Below, piece by piece: positions 5,079 to 7,486 of a DNA stretch of 7,486 nt. The DNA comes from Candidatus Poseidoniales archaeon (GTDB lineage: Archaea > Thermoplasmatota > Poseidoniia > Poseidoniales > Poseidoniaceae): assembly GCA_003602665.1 (NCBI GenBank), contig QQSG01000092.1, forward strand, positions 20,487 to 27,972, written 5' to 3'. The notes beneath the pieces are model-generated. The model worked only from the letters and a program-made list of their open reading frames with translations, was not told the DNA's origin and searched no databases. Position numbers and translations under genes: made by a program. Within the stretch, counting starts at the first letter, position 1, and each line of letters begins with the position of its first letter.

Positions 5079-6145
5079 AGGCGCCCCTCCAAATAGTCAG
5101 CCCCATAGTGATTCCACTGTTCCATACTCCATCCATCTGGCAAGCCCTCGACGGGTAGTGGCGGCCCTAAATTTTCTTGTTCAACTACTTCCGAAGACGC
5201 TTCGTATTTGTTAAATTCAGAAGTCTTCTTTCTTGGAATCTTCAATAAAAGTACTATTCCAAAGAAAAGAACGATGTGGGCAATCGATTGAAGGTTCAAT
5301 GCCATTTCGCTTGCTTCCCATTTGGGCTCAAGACTGGATAATGAGAACCAGGGAGTCGTTTGAGTAGGTCCATCTCCCTCAAGAATCGCCCGCCATTGGA
5401 TCGTGTTTTCATCAATAGCGGCAGGTAACAAGGCCTTCCAACAGCCTTCATCAGGGGATGTTGGTAGTTGAATAGGATTCCCTGATGGCTCACGCCATTC
5501 AATCACAACGCTCGAAGCATTGATTGTTTCAACACACAAATCAGTCGATTCACCGATGTCTCGAGACGTCGGTGGAGAATACTCTGGATGCAATCGTTGA
5601 AGATTCTCAGGAATCGGAATCACGTTCACTTCAAAGGCTTGAGATATCCCAAAATATGGGCTTCCTGAACTATCTCCGTGCTGTACAGCAACATAGAGCG
5701 TCTTAGGACCGACTTCATCGGCCCTTAGAATCCATGTGTGTGAATAGACAGATGTAGGTGGGTTATCCATTGAAATTTCGATGTAATTATTCGTATCGCC
5801 CATACCATCAGAGAGTATATCCCACCCGTGTGAGGTTGGGATATCTCCATTTGCATTTGTTGTCGATAATAGGAAGATTCCAAGCGTATCGAGGTTGTGT
5901 TCTATTCCAATTCCAGAAATTTTAACCGTAATTTCGGCTGGTTGCCCTACCCAAACTGATTCTGATGGCTGGAGGTCTAAACCGAGATTGGATGTCGCAT
6001 TCTGGTTTGCATCGCCATGACATGCGCCTCCACATTGCATATCTTCTAATCCGTTTCCTACACCTCCAGGATTTCCACTGACATGAAGAGGAACCAAAAA
6101 AGCGAGAACAAGAAAAACTGTCAAACGTGCTCTCAAATCAATCAC
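5075..6145 (-). CDS. Secreted single-pass protein with CX3CH cytochrome-like motif
   Basis: A 356-residue envelope protein. Residues 1-24 are a signal peptide. NPGG at 25-28 is followed by C38-G-G-A-C42-H43, a heme-c attachment motif with three residues between the cysteines instead of two. The layout (signal peptide, Gly-rich NPGG, Cys/His motif, then a ~130-residue beta domain to about 176) resembles the 'choice-of-anchor V' proteins, where a CxxCH motif precedes a Reeler-like domain. A second beta region (about 188-270) holds C204 and C235, a possible disulfide. One membrane helix (about 285-302) is followed by basic KIPRKK, placing the N-terminal part outside and the C-terminal 50 residues in the cytoplasm. 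That tail ends in GLPDGWSMEQWNHYGADYL. The start is a GTG overlapping the upstream stop by 8 bases; an AGGAG lies only 2 bases before it but 11 before an in-frame TTG at 6136, so the start is uncertain by three codons. Confidence 0.88.
   Translation of the reverse strand: MIDLRARLTVFLVLAFLVPLHVSGNPGGVGNGLEDMQCGGACHGDANQNATSNLGLDLQPSESVWVGQPAEITVKISGIGIEHNLDTLGIFLLSTTNANGDIPTSHGWDILSDGMGDTNNYIEISMDNPPTSVYSHTWILRADEVGPKTLYVAVQHGDSSGSPYFGISQAFEVNVIPIPENLQRLHPEYSPPTSRDIGESTDLCVETINASSVVIEWREPSGNPIQLPTSPDEGCWKALLPAAIDENTIQWRAILEGDGPTQTTPWFSLSSLEPKWEASEMALNLQSIAHIVLFFGIVLLLKIPRKKTSEFNKYEASSEVVEQENLGPPLPVEGLPDGWSMEQWNHYGADYLEGRL
5084..5090 (-). promoter_or_regulatory. Strong Shine-Dalgarno for the DUF2231-like gene
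   Basis: GGAGGGG on the minus strand, with its GGAGG core seven bases before the ATG at 5078. It lies inside the last codons of the upstream gene. It is the clearest ribosome binding site in the window and supports both the chosen start and translational coupling through the ATGA overlap. Confidence 0.75.
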
Positions 6146-7486
6146 CTCTCCTAAGAATTACTGCAACAAGGAAAAGAAGGCCGAGGATGGTGTAAAGAGA
6201 CCCCAAGCCAAAACCAAGAGCAGTTGAAGGACCATCATCAAATTCAGCAGCCTGTGCATCAATTGTGATCTGCGTCGAAGGATTTTGACAAGAGGATTCC
6301 AAAACTCGGTCACCAATGATTGTGGTTAATGTGTAGGTTGTCGGGCCGAGAATACTTGGAGTATCTGTAAAACTTGTTTGATTTGTTTGGCCCAGAAGAA
6401 CCCCATTCCGATAAACGTTGAAATCCGCAGATTCTTGATTATTCCACGTCCACACTAGATCGACATTTCCATTTGATAGTGATGAGGTCAAGGCTGGGCA
6501 AGTCAATGCAGATAGCGCTTGGATAACTGATGTTGTTTCATCAATTGCACCAGATTCATCTGTTACGACGAGCGTTACAGAAACACTCCCTGCAGCGGGC
6601 ATAAGGAAAGAAATATCCGTCCCAGATGTTGAGGATTGTCCGCCGGAAGATTGTGACCAGGCCCATTGATAGCCAATGATTCTATTATCTGGATCGGAAG
6701 AAGAATCAGCTGTCAATTGAACGCGTTCACCAGCGTATGCAGATTCAGTCAATGTCGTTATGACAGCGATTGGAGGGGCATTGGAAATTGTAATTGATGT
6801 CGATGAAAGTCCCGTTTCTTCGCCATCTGTAACAAGAACTTCCACACTCCATATTTGCCCAGGGCCAAGATATGACGAAGGGACAGTCGTTGCATTGTCC
6901 AGAGACCCCTCCCTAAATCCATTCCTAAACCATGTAATGGCGGTTACCTCTATGGTATCGGAATCAATATCCGAAGAGTCGATTACAAGCGTAATATCTT
7001 CTTGTGAGTTGATTGATTCACCAACAGTTGCTTTTACTGATGGTTCAGAATTTATGATGTCAACGTACAATATTTCACTTTCTGAACTGGTATCAGAACC
7101 ATCGAATGCATGAATGACTGCTGACCAGCTCTGTCCTTTCGAGGTTTGAGATGATGGTAATGGATTCACGTTATTCAATTCTGGTTGAACAACATCATCA
7201 AGATACCACTGAATGTTGAATGTTAGACTATCTAAGAGATCGGCATCGGTCATCAGAGCATCAACTGAGACGTTTGTTAGACTCGTTGCTTGTGTAGCGC
7301 TAATTGATGCTGATTGTAAAACAGGAGCACTATTTTCAATCATTATAGCAGGAGAAGATTGCCATGAGGACCATGTCGTTCCGTCATTTACACGAACACT
7401 TACGCTCCAAAAATCCCCTTTCATGGTGTTCGGCGAAGACAGTATTTCTGATTCCATACCTGTCTGTACACCATTCTTCATCCATC
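6138..7486 (-). CDS. PKD/Fn3 repeat surface protein, C-terminal part (5' end beyond window)
   Basis: The frame is open to the right edge. The ATG at 7481 is internal, because the codon before it encodes Trp and W-M-K-N-G matches the repeat's own W-F-R-N-G and W-Y-L-D-D, so the true start is outside the window. Numbering from that Met, three Ig-like repeats are visible, each with a G-x-x-WS...DG signature: KGDFWSVSVRVNDG (21-34), KGQSWSAVIHAFDG (115-128), PGQIWSVEVLVTDG (207-220). A PKD domain follows (about 235-323, with SSSDPDNRIIGYQWAW), then an Fn3-like domain (about 325-407) with VYRNG and a likely disulfide C328-C398. A single membrane helix at about 422-443 ends in RRGD and leaves almost no cytoplasmic tail. 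The protein is therefore a type I surface protein with a stalk of beta domains. It is the most upstream gene visible in a three-gene operon, and its stop overlaps the next gene. Confidence 0.88.
   Translation of the reverse strand, partial: WMKNGVQTGMESEILSSPNTMKGDFWSVSVRVNDGTTWSSWQSSPAIMIENSAPVLQSASISATQATSLTNVSVDALMTDADLLDSLTFNIQWYLDDVVQPELNNVNPLPSSQTSKGQSWSAVIHAFDGSDTSSESEILYVDIINSEPSVKATVGESINSQEDITLVIDSSDIDSDTIEVTAITWFRNGFREGSLDNATTVPSSYLGPGQIWSVEVLVTDGEETGLSSTSITISNAPPIAVITTLTESAYAGERVQLTADSSSDPDNRIIGYQWAWSQSSGGQSSTSGTDISFLMPAAGSVSVTLVVTDESGAIDETTSVIQALSALTCPALTSSLSNGNVDLVWTWNNQESADFNVYRNGVLLGQTNQTSFTDTPSILGPTTYTLTTIIGDRVLESSCQNPSTQITIDAQAAEFDDGPSTALGFGLGSLYTILGLLFLVAVILRRGD

Noticed and set aside
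6760..7113. 117-residue plus-strand frame inside the surface-protein gene
   Set aside because: The minus strand here encodes clear Ig-like repeats; the plus-strand product is Ser/Thr-rich shadow sequence.
7479..7481. ATG at 7481 as the true start of the surface protein
   Set aside because: There is no signal peptide after it, the preceding in-frame codon is Trp that completes the repeat motif W-x-x-N-G, and no stop lies between it and the window edge.

Overview
The window most likely comes from a marine planktonic archaeon of the Poseidoniales / Marine Group II type (Thermoplasmatota). This is inferred from gene content, not from a marker gene. It carries a PAC2-type proteasome assembly chaperone, PKD-rich surface proteins anchored by a lipobox or a C-terminal membrane segment, a single-pass protein with a GW-x-MEQW-x-x-YG tail, and one candidate TATA element 26 bases ahead of a start codon. 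No rRNA, tRNA, CRISPR array or mobile element was seen. Coding density is very high, with eight genes, no gene-free stretch above 100 bases, and several overlaps.

Left part (1-1695): a PKD-domain lipoprotein on the minus strand runs off the left edge. Upstream of it on the same strand is a small, very acidic protein of unknown role whose N-terminus recalls the membrane-targeting start of FtsY. Middle part (1696-4538): a DEDDh 3'-5' exonuclease with an ExoX-like C-terminal domain (+) converges on a RecB/Cas4-like PD-(D/E)XK nuclease with an iron-sulfur cysteine set (-), and their stop codons overlap by 12 bases. The nuclease is divergent from a PAC2-family chaperone (+) that ends in Leu-Tyr-Gly, a perfect HbYX proteasome-docking tail.

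Right part (4518-7486): a minus-strand operon has three tightly overlapping genes. In transcription order they are a large PKD/Fn3 surface protein that enters from beyond the right edge, a secreted single-pass protein with a CGGACH heme-c-like motif, and a five-helix membrane protein resembling DUF2231. The last gene converges on the PAC2 gene with a 21-base overlap. My inference is that these three form an envelope module in which an exported cytochrome-like protein hands electrons to a histidine-bearing membrane partner.

The points most worth a second look are the HbYX tail on the PAC2 protein, the CX3CH motif next to the DUF2231-like protein, the CX3CX5C spacing in the nuclease's cluster, and the short cytoplasmic tail motif.
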